This document shows positions 45,911 to 58,506 of a stretch of 64,000 nt of DNA, in pieces. The DNA is from Watersipora subatra (taxonomy: Eukaryota; Bryozoa; Gymnolaemata; Cheilostomatida; Watersiporidae). The notes below the pieces were generated by a model. That model made no database searches. It saw nothing but the letters and a program-made list of their open reading frames with translations, and was not told where the DNA came from. The stretch covers positions 53,611,114 to 53,675,113 of the forward strand of contig NC_088712.1 in assembly GCF_963576615.1 (NCBI RefSeq), read 5' to 3'. Both the position numbers and the translations under genes were made by a program. Position 1 is the first letter of the stretch. Every line of letters begins with the position of its first letter.

Positions 45911-46705
45911 ATGATACTTAGTGTTTTCAGTAGTGGAATCATCAGTGCTTGTAGTTGCATAGTACTTAGCGCTTTCAGTTGCATAATACTTAGTACTTTT
46001 GGTTGCATAATACTTAGTGCTTTCAGTTGCATAATCCTTTGTGCGTTCAGTTGCATAATACTTAGTGCTTTCAGTTGCATAATACTTAGTGCTTTCAGTT
46101 GCATAATCCTTTGTGCTTTCAGTTGTATAATCCTTAGTGCTTTCAGATGCAGAATCATTAGTGCTTTCAGTTACATAATCCTTAGTGCTTTCAGTTGCAT
46201 AATCCTTAGTGCTTTCAGATGCATAATCCTTAGTGCTTTCAGTTGTATAATCCTTAGTGCTTTCAGATGCATAATCCTTAGTGCTTTCAGTTACATAATA
46301 CTTAGTGCTTTCAATTACATAATCCTTAGTGCTTTCAGATGCATAATCCTTAGTGCTTTCAGTTGCATAATCCTTAGTGCTTTCAGTTACATAATCCTTA
46401 GTGCTTTCAGTTGCATAATCCTTGGTGCTTTCAGTTGCATCATCCTTGGTGCTTTCAGATGCATAATCTTTAGTGCTTTCAGATGCATTATACTTAGTGT
46501 TTTCAGTTACATAATTTTTAGTGCTTTCAGATGCATAATCCTTAGTGCTTTCAGTTACATAATCCTTAGTGCTTTCAGTTACATAATCCTTAGTGTTTTC
46601 AGATGCATAATCCTTAGTGCTTTCAGTTACATAATCCTTAGTGCTTTCAGTTGCATTATACTTAGTGATTTCAGTTACATAATCCTTAGTGCTTTAAGTT
46701 ACATA
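45911..46705. repeat. 24-bp array, about 32 copies, open as an 840-bp frame
   Basis: Unit CTTAGTGCTTTCAGTTGCAT + AATC. As 24 is a multiple of 3 and the unit lacks a stop in this frame, an ATG-initiated frame (45911-46750, plus) stays open for 279 codons of a hydrophobic octapeptide, roughly CIILSAFS. The minus strand is also open for part of it. There is no sign of a gene around it (no recognisable domain or flanking exon), so I call it a repeat. Confidence 0.9.
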
Positions 46706-46750
46706 GTACTTTTGATCTGTAGCCGTAATGATATCTACACAGTAAGTTGA

Positions 46751-48743
46751 ATATGGTTTGTGTGCCACATTTGGTTTGTTATTTGTTATAAAAACAGGAC
46801 AAGTGACCACTAGCCCGTAAAGCAAAACTATTGACACAGTTATCTATTTGGAGTTGATCTTTATCGTGATCGAAAATATTTAATGGATTTTATGCATCCT
46901 TACATTCTTTATTTGTGTCCTCTTTTTTGTTCTCACAAAATGCTGATCAATTGGATCTCCTTGACTTTTTAAATATGCCGACTTGTTAAACGGCTGTGTG
47001 CAACAGTCAATGAAGTCATATTGCTTATGAAGCAGCGCTGTCAGATCTACATGATCCATGTAGATCTTATTCTAGTCATATAGAACTAACTGTAATATGT
47101 AAATATGTCCCACTAACTAAAATACTTAATATCAAGAAGACAACCTCATGCCACACACAACATTTATTGATATTAGAAATTCTGCAAGCTACTATTAAAT
47201 GCTGCATACATACATTTTCACAATCTTTCAAAATTTCATTTTCAAATTTTGTGTACGAAAAGAGTTTTTTGATAAATTGTACAAATTGATGAAAACTGTT
47301 TTGGATTTAGTGTTTAATGTTATGATTTTGTGTCAGATGTTTATTATTATTCTATTCCAGTGCGTTAAAACAACAATATAATACCATATGATGCCAGTTA
47401 AGGAGATATTTTGACATAATCTATGATTGATGTCTGGCGCAATGCGTTTGTACGCACTTTAAAGTAATGAATAAGAAATTAGGATAAACAATCTTTATCG
47501 AAGACTTGGATTGCTTGGAAATGACAATTTAACTGACAACATCCATAATACTATAGTTGACTTCAACATTCACTAACAACAGACACTGACAACCCTATTA
47601 TTAGACCTTTTACATACACATTTTCTGAGTATAAATAAAATGTCTTATTAGTGCTATTCTACTGCATGAAATATGCCCCTTACAATTTATCTCAGTACAC
47701 ACAGAGTATAAAAATAGAAGCCATAGAGGTAATTCTTCCTGCACACTTATCAGCGAAGTTAAAACATCAATCACATGTCTCTATGTTTGTCAAAAATCTT
47801 CTAGACTATTATAATAATCTTATAATATAATGCTATAACAAATACTTCTCTTACTCTCATAAAGCCATGGTTGGAGGTTGGAAAAAGATTTGCTTGATAC
47901 AGGATGCAAACCCAAACCTTCAGCATTTTGACAAGCAGGCTAACAACTGCGCCAATTCACCACTTTTCCTGGCATTTCAGATCAACAGTGCATTTTGACC
48001 TAGCAGGCCAGGATGATTATAACACCTGATGAGCTCTCACGGCACAGTGAAGTGTCAGGTTGCTTATTTTATACAACATAAGACAGGCGCTCATTTCTTC
48101 TAACAAAAGCTTCTTGAAAGTGTCAAATAGAATGGTGGGTAACACATACAGACGCTGAAATTGTACGAAATATGGTGAAATGAGTTTCTGATCTGGTAAT
48201 AGTTATTAGCTATCACAGTTTTACATTTTATTAAACTTTTAGAACCATAGAATTTAACATTGTTAGATGAGACTGAAGTTGTCTTACCTTTGTCTTAGCG
48301 CAGCTGAAGGGTATTTGCAAACTGTTACATAATTTGTTGTCTGTTCATTGAACCCTGTCTACTAGCAATATTAATGTTGATTAGCAGCTGACTGATATTA
48401 ATGTTGATTAGCAGTTGACACGTGATGCAGGTGACAGGCACTTGGCTGGCAAACGCATTGCTTGATATATGAAGTCCAGCCAATATCCAGTATATCTAGT
48501 CAAGTACTACAAGCCTAAAGGCATTGTTACCTAATATAGGGTACAACAGCATTTTGTTTATACCTGTAGCATAAACGCTGTCTTGAATGTGTTTAGCAAC
48601 TGTTGATATTGTTTGTCAGCGACGGCACAAGATGCAAATACCAAGCTTGAATCCACTGTAATTTAGATATTTAGTATAGAAATTAGTATTCACTTGTCTT
48701 TGCTTGAAATTATCATCAGTTACAAGTGTTTGAATCGTATACA
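46751..48743. other. Intergenic with one SINE copy
   Basis: AT-rich. AGATCTACATGATCCATGTAGATCT at about 47,042 is an 11-bp foldback. A SINE copy lies at 47,850-48,060. No gene recognised. Confidence 0.5.
47850..48060 (-). repeat. tRNA-derived SINE copy
   Basis: On the minus strand: GAGAGCTCATCAGGTGTTAT, head with GTGAATTGGCGCAGTTGTTA and GGTTTGGGTTTGCATCC, then body CAACCTCCAACCATGGCTTT. Confidence 0.68.
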
Positions 48744-48745
48744 TA

Positions 48746-49481
48746 CAGTCAAACATGGATAACTCGCTCACGGATAGCTCGAACACATGGTTAACTCAAA
48801 CGGTTTCTTTGGTCCGTTCCCACGTAATGATAAATTAGCTCGAACAGTTTTTTGCCCAATGGCTACCGAGACGGTTGTTATCGCTTTAGAAAATCACTTT
48901 ATTATTCCAAGCCATAGAGGTAAACCTCAACATTTCGTAAATCATAGGCGTCGTTATTACCACCGTCGGCAAAATATTTTTGTCAACAACTTTTCTAAAG
49001 GTTTGGTGAATTTTGATTTTTACCAAACATCCGCTTAGCGATCGCCTTTCGGAAGCATGGAAAAGTGAGGTGACCTTTGCATAAACTTCAAGAAAAATCG
49101 GCAAAATTGATCTCGATTAAAACTCTCAAATGAAAAAGATGTCTTTTTTTCTGAGCATTTCAACAACGATCAAGTTTTGCCAATTTTAATCTAAAAAACG
49201 TCCTGGCAATAACATCACCTCAAACAACAAAACAATCTCAAGTGATAGAAAAATCTCCTATACTTTTTGATAAAAAAGTTTTAAACTTTACATTGGAAGC
49301 ATTTAATTTGAAACAAGCCATTTATGCTTTTGATTTCTATTATAGTTTGTATATGTGCATGTATCTACTAATAAATAAATAAATACATGGACTTGTTACA
49401 GTGCTCTGATAACTTGAACGCTCTGATAACTTGAACGCTTTCGCTCGGTCCCGTGAAGTTCGAGTTATCCATGTTTGACTG
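48746..49481 (+). mobile_element. Pogo/Tc1-mariner-like MITE, family P, intact ends (736 bp)
   Basis: A perfect 21-bp inverted repeat (CAGTCAAACATGGATAACTC G at the left) with TA duplications at 48744-48745 and 49482-49483. Subterminal motifs (GATAACTTGAACGCTCT, twice) are typical binding-site-like repeats. No transposase. A second copy in reverse orientation lies at about 61,097-61,843. Confidence 0.9.
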
Positions 49482-49714
49482 TACTTGGTGGTTGCCTGAT
49501 TTTCTTAGAGCCCAAAGGAGTGCTACCAAACAATGGCCTGCAAAATCAAAGATTAAAGGAGCACAGGCTTACCTGGCTAGCAGTCATGTATGCTGTTCAT
49601 AATTACTAGTTGGTCGCCTGTACCAGCTCATGCGCTTGGAGTGCCTGAAGTAACTAGAATAGTGAATGAAGACCTAACTAAAAATATTTAGGGGTATGTA
49701 AAACAGGTGTGAAA

Positions 49715-49750
49715 ATGTAATGCCGAAAATTCTGATTTTCGGCATTACAT
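49715..49750. repeat. Perfect 16-bp inverted repeat, 4-nt loop
   Basis: ATGTAATGCCGAAAAT-TCTG-ATTTTCGGCATTACAT. Outer flanks GGTATG...AACAGGT and ACCTGTTT...CATACC also pair, extending the foldback imperfectly. Confidence 0.92.
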
Positions 49751-50631
49751 GCTCCATACCTGTTTGATCCATACCATTGCATGATCAATGATTTTTGTCT
49801 AAATTTATCAAGATGATCTCCTAACAAAATAGACAAGTTTCAGACGCACAGCCAAACGTAAAATGACATAAAACTACTCATAAAAACAAAAGCTAACCAA
49901 ACTACCACTGCCATTGAAGCCAATAAAGAACTATTATTCTTAGACCCAAAAACAGCTTGGTTTGTGAGAATCTTTAAAAATTTAGACTACAATTTTAGGA
50001 ATCATAATAATCTTGTGATGTTTATGAACAATCAAAAACTGCAGGTAACTTTGAGGAGAATAGAAGGCCCCAGCCTTTCCAAATGTGCTGACGCCAAAAT
50101 CACAACTAAAATTTTAAAAATTCATAGATAATTTTTCGACTCATTGCGAGGTTGGCAGAAATTGCCGAACATATGGATTCAAAGAACGGTGTCACCTTTC
50201 CTTCTATGTTCACTAGCAACTCCTTGCATTTAACAATGAAATGGCTACATGGAAACCGGATGTCTGGCAATGGTGAATCTTGCTTCATTCGGAAGTCACC
50301 ATTTGGGTCATCTACCATCACAAAATCCTACAAAACCCTCACCAGAGGCAAATTTGTGAGATTCTTCATTTGGTCTTAGTAGCAAGCTAAATTACCAATA
50401 AAATTTGAGATCAAAAGTAAACCGACTGACACATCCAGTTGTACAACTTGCTGTTAAAACTGAAATAAAAACATTTGTCTAGCTGTAAATTCACAAATGC
50501 ATGTCTAGGAACAAGTTACAGAGCCTATTCAATGTTGGATTGGCAACCGATGGGCATAACTCTGTAGCAGCCCACCAAGCTGATTTAAATGCTTTTACTA
50601 GCCAGTAATGGTTAACTAGATTGTTAACCTT

Positions 50632-50670
50632 GACCTGTAACAATGTGATTGAGTCACATCGTTACAGGTC
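50632..50670. repeat. 17-bp inverted repeat with one mismatch
   Basis: GACCTGTAACAATGTGA / TCACATCGTTACAGGTC around a 5-nt loop. Confidence 0.88.
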
Positions 50671-53600
50671 GCTAAAAGCATGAGCCCCTATGTAACTCAT
50701 GTGGGGTTGATGGCCATCGCCAAACAATAACCCAGGTTCAAACGCAAATACACTACTAGTTTATCCTAAAGCAAACCCTCCTATAAACTCTAAAAGTTAG
50801 GCACAATATATTATGTCTAGTTCAAGCACTCACCAAATGCTGGTTTATCAAGAAGCAGTGACTTACTATTGCTGAGACAGCGATATGGTTAACTCTAGTT
50901 TACTGCTAACACGAACGTACTAAAACAGCTTCGCTAAAGGCATCATCGGTTATCATTTGGCGACTTTGAAACGAAGGTTTTAGAAGCACTACCGACATGA
51001 TGCAATAGAACTATGAGACAAAAGAATCTGGAGTATAGTGGAGACAACTCCTAAGATACATGTGAGAACAAGGAGAAGATACCTGTTGTCAGCACCATTT
51101 ATTGGACTCATAGTAAACATGTGTCTAAATATATAGTCAGAGATGCTAGTGTTAGCGAGAAACAACAAAAATAATGCCACATTTTTAATAACTATAATGA
51201 CTTGTTATGTTTATAGAATGATCAGCTGACAGGCTGCAGGAATGGCCGACTAGGAGAGGGTTAACACGAGCAGTTGCCAGCTTCTTGTTTGTACGTCAAT
51301 CATTAGTCTGTTTATCAGTATCCATTATGTCATCCGGTTGTCATGGAAATAAGTTAGCAGTCTATAAATAAAAGATTAAATACTCAACCTATCGTAAAAT
51401 TATGTTACTTAACAACCACGTGGTGCGCCATGGGAGACATATAAACAGGTCATAAACCATTTGGGAATGTTTTGGGTTTTGTTTTCAGCACAGTTTTGTT
51501 TTCAGTTAATCAACACACAGAGATATCAGATATGTATGTACAAAGATCAAGATAAAAATAACTATGTGTACATTAGCATGGTGCAATCACTCATAAATAA
51601 GGCAGTTGGTGAGATTGTGCCTGCTACTAGTCAATCAAAGGTGTGACAGCATCAAATTACACGTAATTGCAAATAACTTTATTCTTATTAAACGTAATAT
51701 AGTCAGGAATTCTATTGCAGGCTTGTGCAAAAACAGTGAGCAGGTCAAAGATCAACTCTGAGTCGTCCCCTTACAGTTATGTAGCTGGCTGACTATTCAA
51801 CCAACTGAAAGATGTGCATTGTTTAGCTCCATAATATTCAATAATTAATAGTGATGCGATGACATTATTTAAGTAGGCTTGCAGCTTATTTTCTCCTCTT
51901 GCGGAGGCGTGTTTTAAGTGAGCAAAGAATGAAACAGTTTGACAACATTTGAAACGGTTTATTACAACAGAAAAGTCACTACAGAGTCACAAAGGCTTGG
52001 TTACAGTCTGATGTTTCACACTAGCAGAGACTTCAATGTGTTTAGGACACGCTGCCGGTTGCATTAGCCTTAGATTTCACAACTTAGCATATGTCTGGAG
52101 TGTTTTTGGTCACTTCTAATGTGCTAATTCTGTTAGACATATTCTTGTATTTTAGAAAGGTATCACAAATGATAAGCCGGTAGCTCAATACTGAAGCAAA
52201 ATAAAAAATTGTTGGACGTCAGCGTGGAATCTTTGTGATCAATATACAGCCAACACAGGTGTTACCAAAAATAGTAAGTGTGTGCTTGAGTATAAAGGAA
52301 CAAACATCACACACTGGACCAGCCTGCGTAACCAGTCAAGTGTAGGCACGATGGCTGAGCCTACAAAATGGCCTTGCGCAATCAGAAAGAGCAATAAAAA
52401 CCAAATTGAAGAAAACCAAAAGAGCAAAAAAGAAAGGTTGTTTGTGAAAGTTGGACTGACTAACTTGGCTTACCATAAGTTGATGATACAACTATAACTA
52501 TTTCGAAGGATTGGAGTCCGTCTTGTTCGACTCCTTTTGGTTTTCAGAGTTATTTTGAAGTTTGGTCACTACTTTCCTCGTATGGCCTAAAATATTTTAC
52601 AAATTACATTTCATAACTGTGAGTTCCATATATGTTTTCAACTATTCGAGATTAAAAATACATAAGATAAAGTGTTAGCAGCCTTAAACATTCAGGTTAG
52701 TAGGAAAGCGACACTGGTCAAGAAACTAGATGACTAGTATCACATCTAGTAACCTATCTTTCAATAAGGTTTCATCTTATTGAAAGTTAAAGGATGAAAC
52801 CTTTCATCCTTTGACTTTCAATAGGATAAAACTTTTCATCTATGACTTTCAATAGGATGAAAGGCGATTGACAACTCAAAGCTGCTAAAAATAATCGAAG
52901 TATACTGGCTAAGTATATATGGAAAGATTGTAAACACTTCCTGTAGCTTTTAAAAACACTATTTTCTGCAGCCTTTTAGAGTTACTTATCTCGATACTTG
53001 ATAAAACATCCAATACCAAAGAAGTGCATGCATGTACTTCCAATCATGCGAGTGCTGGGAATATAAACACATGTTGTTTATTAAACTCCATCAATATTCA
53101 GCCCTCATGTCAACTTCAATCAACTTCAATCAACTTCAGATTATATCTCACCCAATTAGCTTGATCAGCAAACCATGGTGCAATGTCCATGTTTTATTGA
53201 ACTCTATACAAATTATATGGCTGTCGCTCCTCTGCTACAGTTGTCATGTTGATATCGAGTAAACATTCATTTTCCAAAAAATAAAGTATACTTATATTGC
53301 TCAGACCGTCACATAGTTCACAGCAAGGCTTTTAATACTTCATGAAAATTGAAATATGGAAAAAGTTCATAACACAGGTTGACAAATAATTGCATCTGTT
53401 TTTGAAGAATGTAAGCAAATCCATATAATGATATACATGTATCTAAATTGAACAGCATCCATAACTAGGTTATTGCTTATTAAAAGTGCCTGAAATTCTG
53501 TTGACCAAAGTTTATGAACAAATTTCTGCTATATAGATAATCATGATGATACTTTAAACTGGAGTTAATTAAACAACTAGGTTTATAAAGTTCGATAAAA

Positions 53601-53877
53601 TAGCTCAATATTGCCTTCTGTAAAAGCACATAACAGCTAATATTTAGAAGATTTTCAAATAAGATGATAACTCTTAAAAAATAGGTCACGCTACAAAATA
53701 TCTAGTAATACATCTTAGAAATGGTGATAAATAAAGCAAGCAAACTAAAAATGCACACTGCAAACTATTTTAGGCTGCAGGTTTATGTCACAGAACGACC
53801 TTATTTATCCAATAAACCTGCAGCAAGATATAGAACTGTGTTGCTGAAACTCTTACGCTGATCTACCAACCAAACTG

Positions 53878-54398
53878 CTAGGAGATGAACCTTTTCAGTT
53901 TTTCATGATGGAATAAGATATCGTCTATGACTCCTGACTGTTGCAAGACGTCAGCAAATATGACCTGTTTATTAAAATCATTTTGATTTGCACATGCAAG
54001 GCATTCTAACTGTTTTAATACGCTTTTTTCGTACTCGTGACTGTTTTTACGAGGAGCTGGGAAATATTTGTGCATGGCAATATCATAATAGACTAAGCCA
54101 TAGACGGAGCAATCTGAAACACACATTAACCACAATTTTCAAGTTTGCACACAACACGCAGTAATTAACAAAAACAATAGAACAAGAAAGAAAAACGTGA
54201 ATATTTCAAGTAAACGCATGTGATGTAGGTATAGCTTCCTATTCGCAACTATTATATTGGCCTACCTCCTACATCATGCTGATTGGTGTGCTGTTCGGCT
54301 TCTTTTTTGCTTCTTTGCTTTCCGCTATGACCAGAATGCATTTGTTTCTGAGTCTCGCTATCATAATTGTAATGCTCGTATTGGTCTTCGTCCGCCAT
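53878..54398 (-). CDS. NUPR1: NUPR1-like exon spliced to an unrecognised second exon (candidate, 122 aa)
   Basis: Exon 54266-54398 starts at ATG 54,398 and encodes MADEDQYEHYNYDSETQKQM then SGHSGKQRSKKEAEQHTNQH, very like the N-terminal part of animal NUPR1 (p8), a small basic, largely disordered stress-induced chromatin protein. Its donor is GGAG|GTAGGC (phase 1). The usual next segment of the family (GHERK...KLQN) was not found. Instead an acceptor, TGTGTTTCAG|ATTGC, at 54,113 opens a 78-codon exon (53878-54113) in the right phase, with YFPAPRKNSHEYEKSVLKQL and VIFADVLQQSGVIDDILFHH, ending in TAG. HEYEKSVLKQLE could be a remote counterpart of HERKIVTKLQN, or the exon may be of separate origin. 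The first exon is well supported; the joint is inferred. Confidence 0.6.
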
Positions 54399-54900
54399 AA
54401 TTTCTAGATTTTTATTTCTAACAACAATGGAAACCTTGGGCTGGTCGGATGTGCAAATGTGGCATCGCGTTGTTCAAAACAATATTTTGATTGGACCAAC
54501 TACGTTATCTTGTATTCTAATTGGATGGTTTATATACACGTTTGGATAACATTCAAAATGAAAATGCAATGACTCGTTGATCAGCATTTCTAATGCTGAC
54601 TCCATTATAAATGCAATTACGAGATCCAACCGTGGAAAGATTTCACCAAGACACGTAATAAGTACTGTATTACTTACTGCGCTTATTACGGACATATGTA
54701 CATGTACTAGCAAATTAGCAATGGCTCAAGAATGGTTTTACTCGAAGTTAAATTTTGGAAAGATAACTCCAAATTCAAATCATATTTGTATTGTAAAAAC
54801 TGGATTTGCTCGAAGTGCATATAATGATACACACGTCGACGTATTAATATTTCAATATGGAAGGGTTTGGTGAATAAAAGGAGGTAGAGAATAAACGATG
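54399..54900. other. Upstream region of the NUPR1-like gene
   Basis: AT-rich. A plus-strand frame runs to 54,873, but its first ATG leaves only about 50 codons (MAQEWFYSKLNFGKITPN...) without a known motif; TGAATAAA overlaps its stop. Not called as a gene. Confidence 0.4.
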
Positions 54901-57095
54901 TAGTTTCAAAGACTTTTGGCAGTGCTAATCAGCAGCTCTGGTACTCCAGGTTCAAACTGTGAGATGCATGTAGTGGCAGCTTGAGTTAGGACAAACTGGA
55001 CTGGAACGCCGCATCACTCAAAACACCAATTGCAAGTTTGCCGGTGTAAAAATCACAAGAGTGACCTCGTAAAGATCTGCTTTACATCTCAATCATGAAG
55101 CTTTGAGTGTTAGATCTTAATCAATAACACAGTTAGATGGTTAACTCAAACTGAAATCACTGCCTGGCCTAGGTGCATAAAATAGTAATAAAAAAGTATG
55201 CAAACTATGTACATATGTTTGAAGTTCAAACAACAGACAACAATACAGCATAATACATTGCGAAATCTGCTTTAATAAGTGTCAATATCTTGTCATGTGC
55301 AGGAATTCGTGTACATAGAGAGATAACTATAAAATCTCTGCACAATCCCTTCCGCCGAAAACTTGAATCTCCAGCTTTTTGTTGTATTATTATTTTTACA
55401 ATTAAGGTTTTTGTATGGCGATACGTCTACAGCCATCCAGGACAGCCATGTGGTAGTGGTGTAAACTGTAATTGTCTGGATGTTCACCCATAATCTGCGT
55501 GGTTTGGGTAACTTTATCTGGCGAGTAGATTGAAGAGTGACAACATATATTTCTATATTCTATTATTCTGGTTCAGATTCTGTTTCACTTTTTTATCTAT
55601 ATCATAAGTTGATGCAGACATGGCTTGACACCGCCTCCTTTGTTCATGCCATCGATAAAAAGCATTTTTCAATACATCCCAATTTGCATTGCAAATGCTT
55701 GCAATACACGAATTTGGCTGAATGCACTCTGGGAAGAGGACTCGCCTGCTGTGCATCTTGACTTGGCACCAAAGGATTCAGGTTTGCTAGGTAATTCAGG
55801 CAAGATTTCTTTTTGTGGAGTAGTGACTGCCCTATCATTCTATTACTCTATTTGGTAGTCAAACACACTTTCACGTCACTCCCACACATTCCGCCAGTCT
55901 CAGTTGAAGAATTTTCCACTTCATCATTTTTATGTGGCAATAATGTTTATGGTAGTATCATGACATCATTGATCTGTCTTTCAAAGACCTTGGTCATCTT
56001 GCAACTCTTGTCAGTGGTTGGCAATGTTGTTCTCATCGAGCTGGCAATCGATCATTCCTAATGGAAAATTCCAGAAACCTCTCTAGTCATCCTTCATTAT
56101 GCAACCCAACTTTTCCATTTTGCATTATTTTATATGTATGATTGTCATATACTTCAATCACCACACATGGGCCGACAAACTTTGGCTGAAGCAAGAATGT
56201 GTCTTGAAATTTAGCTCTATTCAGATGTCTGTCTGTCTACACACAGACTCCAATTCTGATCTTTCTTTTTAACCAAGACCTAAGGTAAGCTCCAAGCTTC
56301 ATGTCTTGGCTCGATGATTCCTTGGCTCAACAGATGCTGCACCTGTTGGTCAACCTCTCGCTCCTTCTCATGGCAAAGTCATTTGATTGGCTGTCGAACA
56401 GCCTCGGTTTCTGGCTGCTGGGGATCTTGTGCTGAACGAGCAGGCATACCAGTGTCTGTATGACCAGAGCTGAACATGTCTCCATACACAGGAATTAGCT
56501 GTCCTCACTTCATCTTTTCACTGTCACTGAAATACTGTTGGACATTGTCTTCAAACAGTGACTTCAGGTGCTCCAAGATGTTTTGTTCTTTTGGGAACAT
56601 CCCAACAGCTTGTACTAAGTAACATTAAGTATTCTGTTCTACAGTCAATTTATTAAGCCAAATTGAAGAGATGCTGTCGAAATAAACTTTGGAGAGGCTT
56701 CCAAGATTACATTAAAGTGTCAAATACAATCAGTAGAGTCGTAAGGTCACCAGAAAGACCTCAAGCATATCTGTAGAACACCTCAACCAGAGAGTTGTGC
56801 CTGTCAGTTTTCTGATAGAACTTAATTTAATCAATAATGCAATCATTCATAACAATGACTCTCGCTGAAATCATTGTCTGGCCTAGCCACACAGATATGG
56901 TAATAAAAAGAGTATGTAAAATGAAGTACAATCCACAGGCAGTGATTTTATGATAAATTGCAGTTCAACCAACAAACATTATATCTAGCATAATGCATTG
57001 TGAAATGCACTATAATGCATTTCCATCCCGTGGAATGCGTTGGGATTCATGTACATAGAGATGACTTTAAAATCCTTACACTAATCAAAGCCTAA
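54900..57095 (-). mobile_element. Old, broken Ty3/gypsy-like LTR retrotransposon
   Basis: Two diverged direct repeats (about 54,950-55,345 and 56,690-57,095; shared phrases TGGCCTAG and TCATGTACATAGAGA-like) look like LTR remains. Between them, on the minus strand, are pol remnants: a stretch at about 56,230-56,600 resembling the region entering reverse transcriptase, and at about 56,080-56,230 a piece resembling the integrase C-terminus. The part between these is lost, and the remains carry many breaks. It is an ancient fossil with no working capacity. Confidence 0.6.
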
Positions 57096-58506
57096 CTGGT
57101 TCAATCATAACATTGATGATGGAATGGTTATTTACTAATGAAATATTTGGAAATAAAACAAACTATTGTATTTTTATAGGAAACTATAGCTGCTACGCTT
57201 AAAGCACTGAAAGCTGTTTTAGCTTTTTTCCACTTCTGAGCAGTCTCTAAAACTTTCTTTGATGGTTGCGATCATCTCATTGAAAAGACTCAATTGCTTT
57301 ATTTATAAAATCACTGTGAACTAAATCTTTGCAAACCTCAATATTATCGAAGATATACTTCTTGCTCGTAATTAACCACAGAGTATATAAAAGCTGAGCA
57401 ATTATCTTGAAATAGACGATAGAAGAAAACTACAACCACTCCATGAGTATGTCATACACTCATACAGTATGTATTACATATTAAGAACAGTGCGTAAAGC
57501 AGTCCTTGAAGCAATTTAACGTAGGAAAACACAACTCTGATAAAACTGAGTTGAAGAATCAATAGGAAAATTTATGCCCGTAATTATCTCAAGCGAATGT
57601 ATGCACATTATACATTTGTACAATTATACAATGTGTTTAACATCAGCTTATCTGACAACTGACGAAAACTTTGATTCACAAAGCACCACAGCCTGTTGCA
57701 CATTTTTTTGCACCGAAAAATTTTGCAAACTTCAAGGTGCTACAATCAAGGCATCTAACGCACCACAAAATGAAGTTACTTCAATCAGTCATCTATTAAT
57801 GTATTTTTTCTTCTTTGAGATTACACAAACTTTTTGTCTATATTTCTAACAGAAAGCCTAGTTGTAATAAGCGTGGACAATAATGTGTGGAAATTTCTAA
57901 ATGTAAGAGCACTTTCAAACTCATGCAGATATTGCAAAAACAGAAACATTGAAAAAATTATAATTCCAAGCATTATGCAATCAAGTTACATAGCTAGGAA
58001 GCGTTCCTATGTGTGTAGAACTCAAGCTGCATAGCTTCAATAGCTTCAACATAAATGTAAACACTATCTAAATCATTGCTCGATGTAATGAATTTCAAAG
58101 TGAGACTTGCGAATAACCGCTGCTTTTATTCTTCTCATCTTGAGAATTATCTTCTCATTGAATAAGAAAATATGATTGATTATAAACATTGCTTAAAAAT
58201 TCTTAATTCATAAAATATGGCAATAAATCTGACATTGGGTAGAATAGATGGAGGAAGTTATTGGAAAATAGCACTACATAAGGTTAGTTATGTAAAAGGC
58301 ATCACTGCTGTCAGTTGTATTCTGGTACAGACTCAACCACTATCTTTTTTCACTTCGAGTAGATCTTCGGTCCTGACCTGCAACAAAAATTTGTGTGGTC
58401 AGTGTAAGTAGACGGTGAACTAATTATTGACAGCCATAAAGTTTACCAAACCCGTTCTAGACACAAATAGAATTTCCATGTATTTTCCGATCATTTAAAC
58501 AGAATA
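57096..58506. other. Intergenic, nothing recognised
   Basis: AT-rich. A 91-codon ATG frame at 57574-57849 (plus) is Cys/Thr-rich with no known motif; chance is the simplest explanation. Confidence 0.45.

Larger units (their letters stand above)
49484..53877. other. 4.4 kb without a recognised gene
   Basis: Two strong hairpins (49715-49750, 50632-50670), a palindromic TTTCAATAGGATGAAA block (52,755-52,865), and AT-rich unique sequence. Short frames (for example 50106-50321 minus; 52348-52497 plus) show no recognisable motif. Confidence 0.5.

Noticed and set aside
50106-50379. Overlapping frames of about 70 codons on both strands
   Set aside because: Neither strand shows a known motif, and the plus frame starts at a non-ATG codon; too weak to call.
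54577-54873. 99-codon plus-strand frame upstream of the NUPR1-like gene
   Set aside because: Non-ATG start; only about 50 codons remain from the first ATG and no family resemblance was seen.
57574-57849. 91-codon ATG frame, Cys/Thr-rich
   Set aside because: No recognisable motif, no splice or neighbour support; chance frame in AT-rich DNA is more likely.
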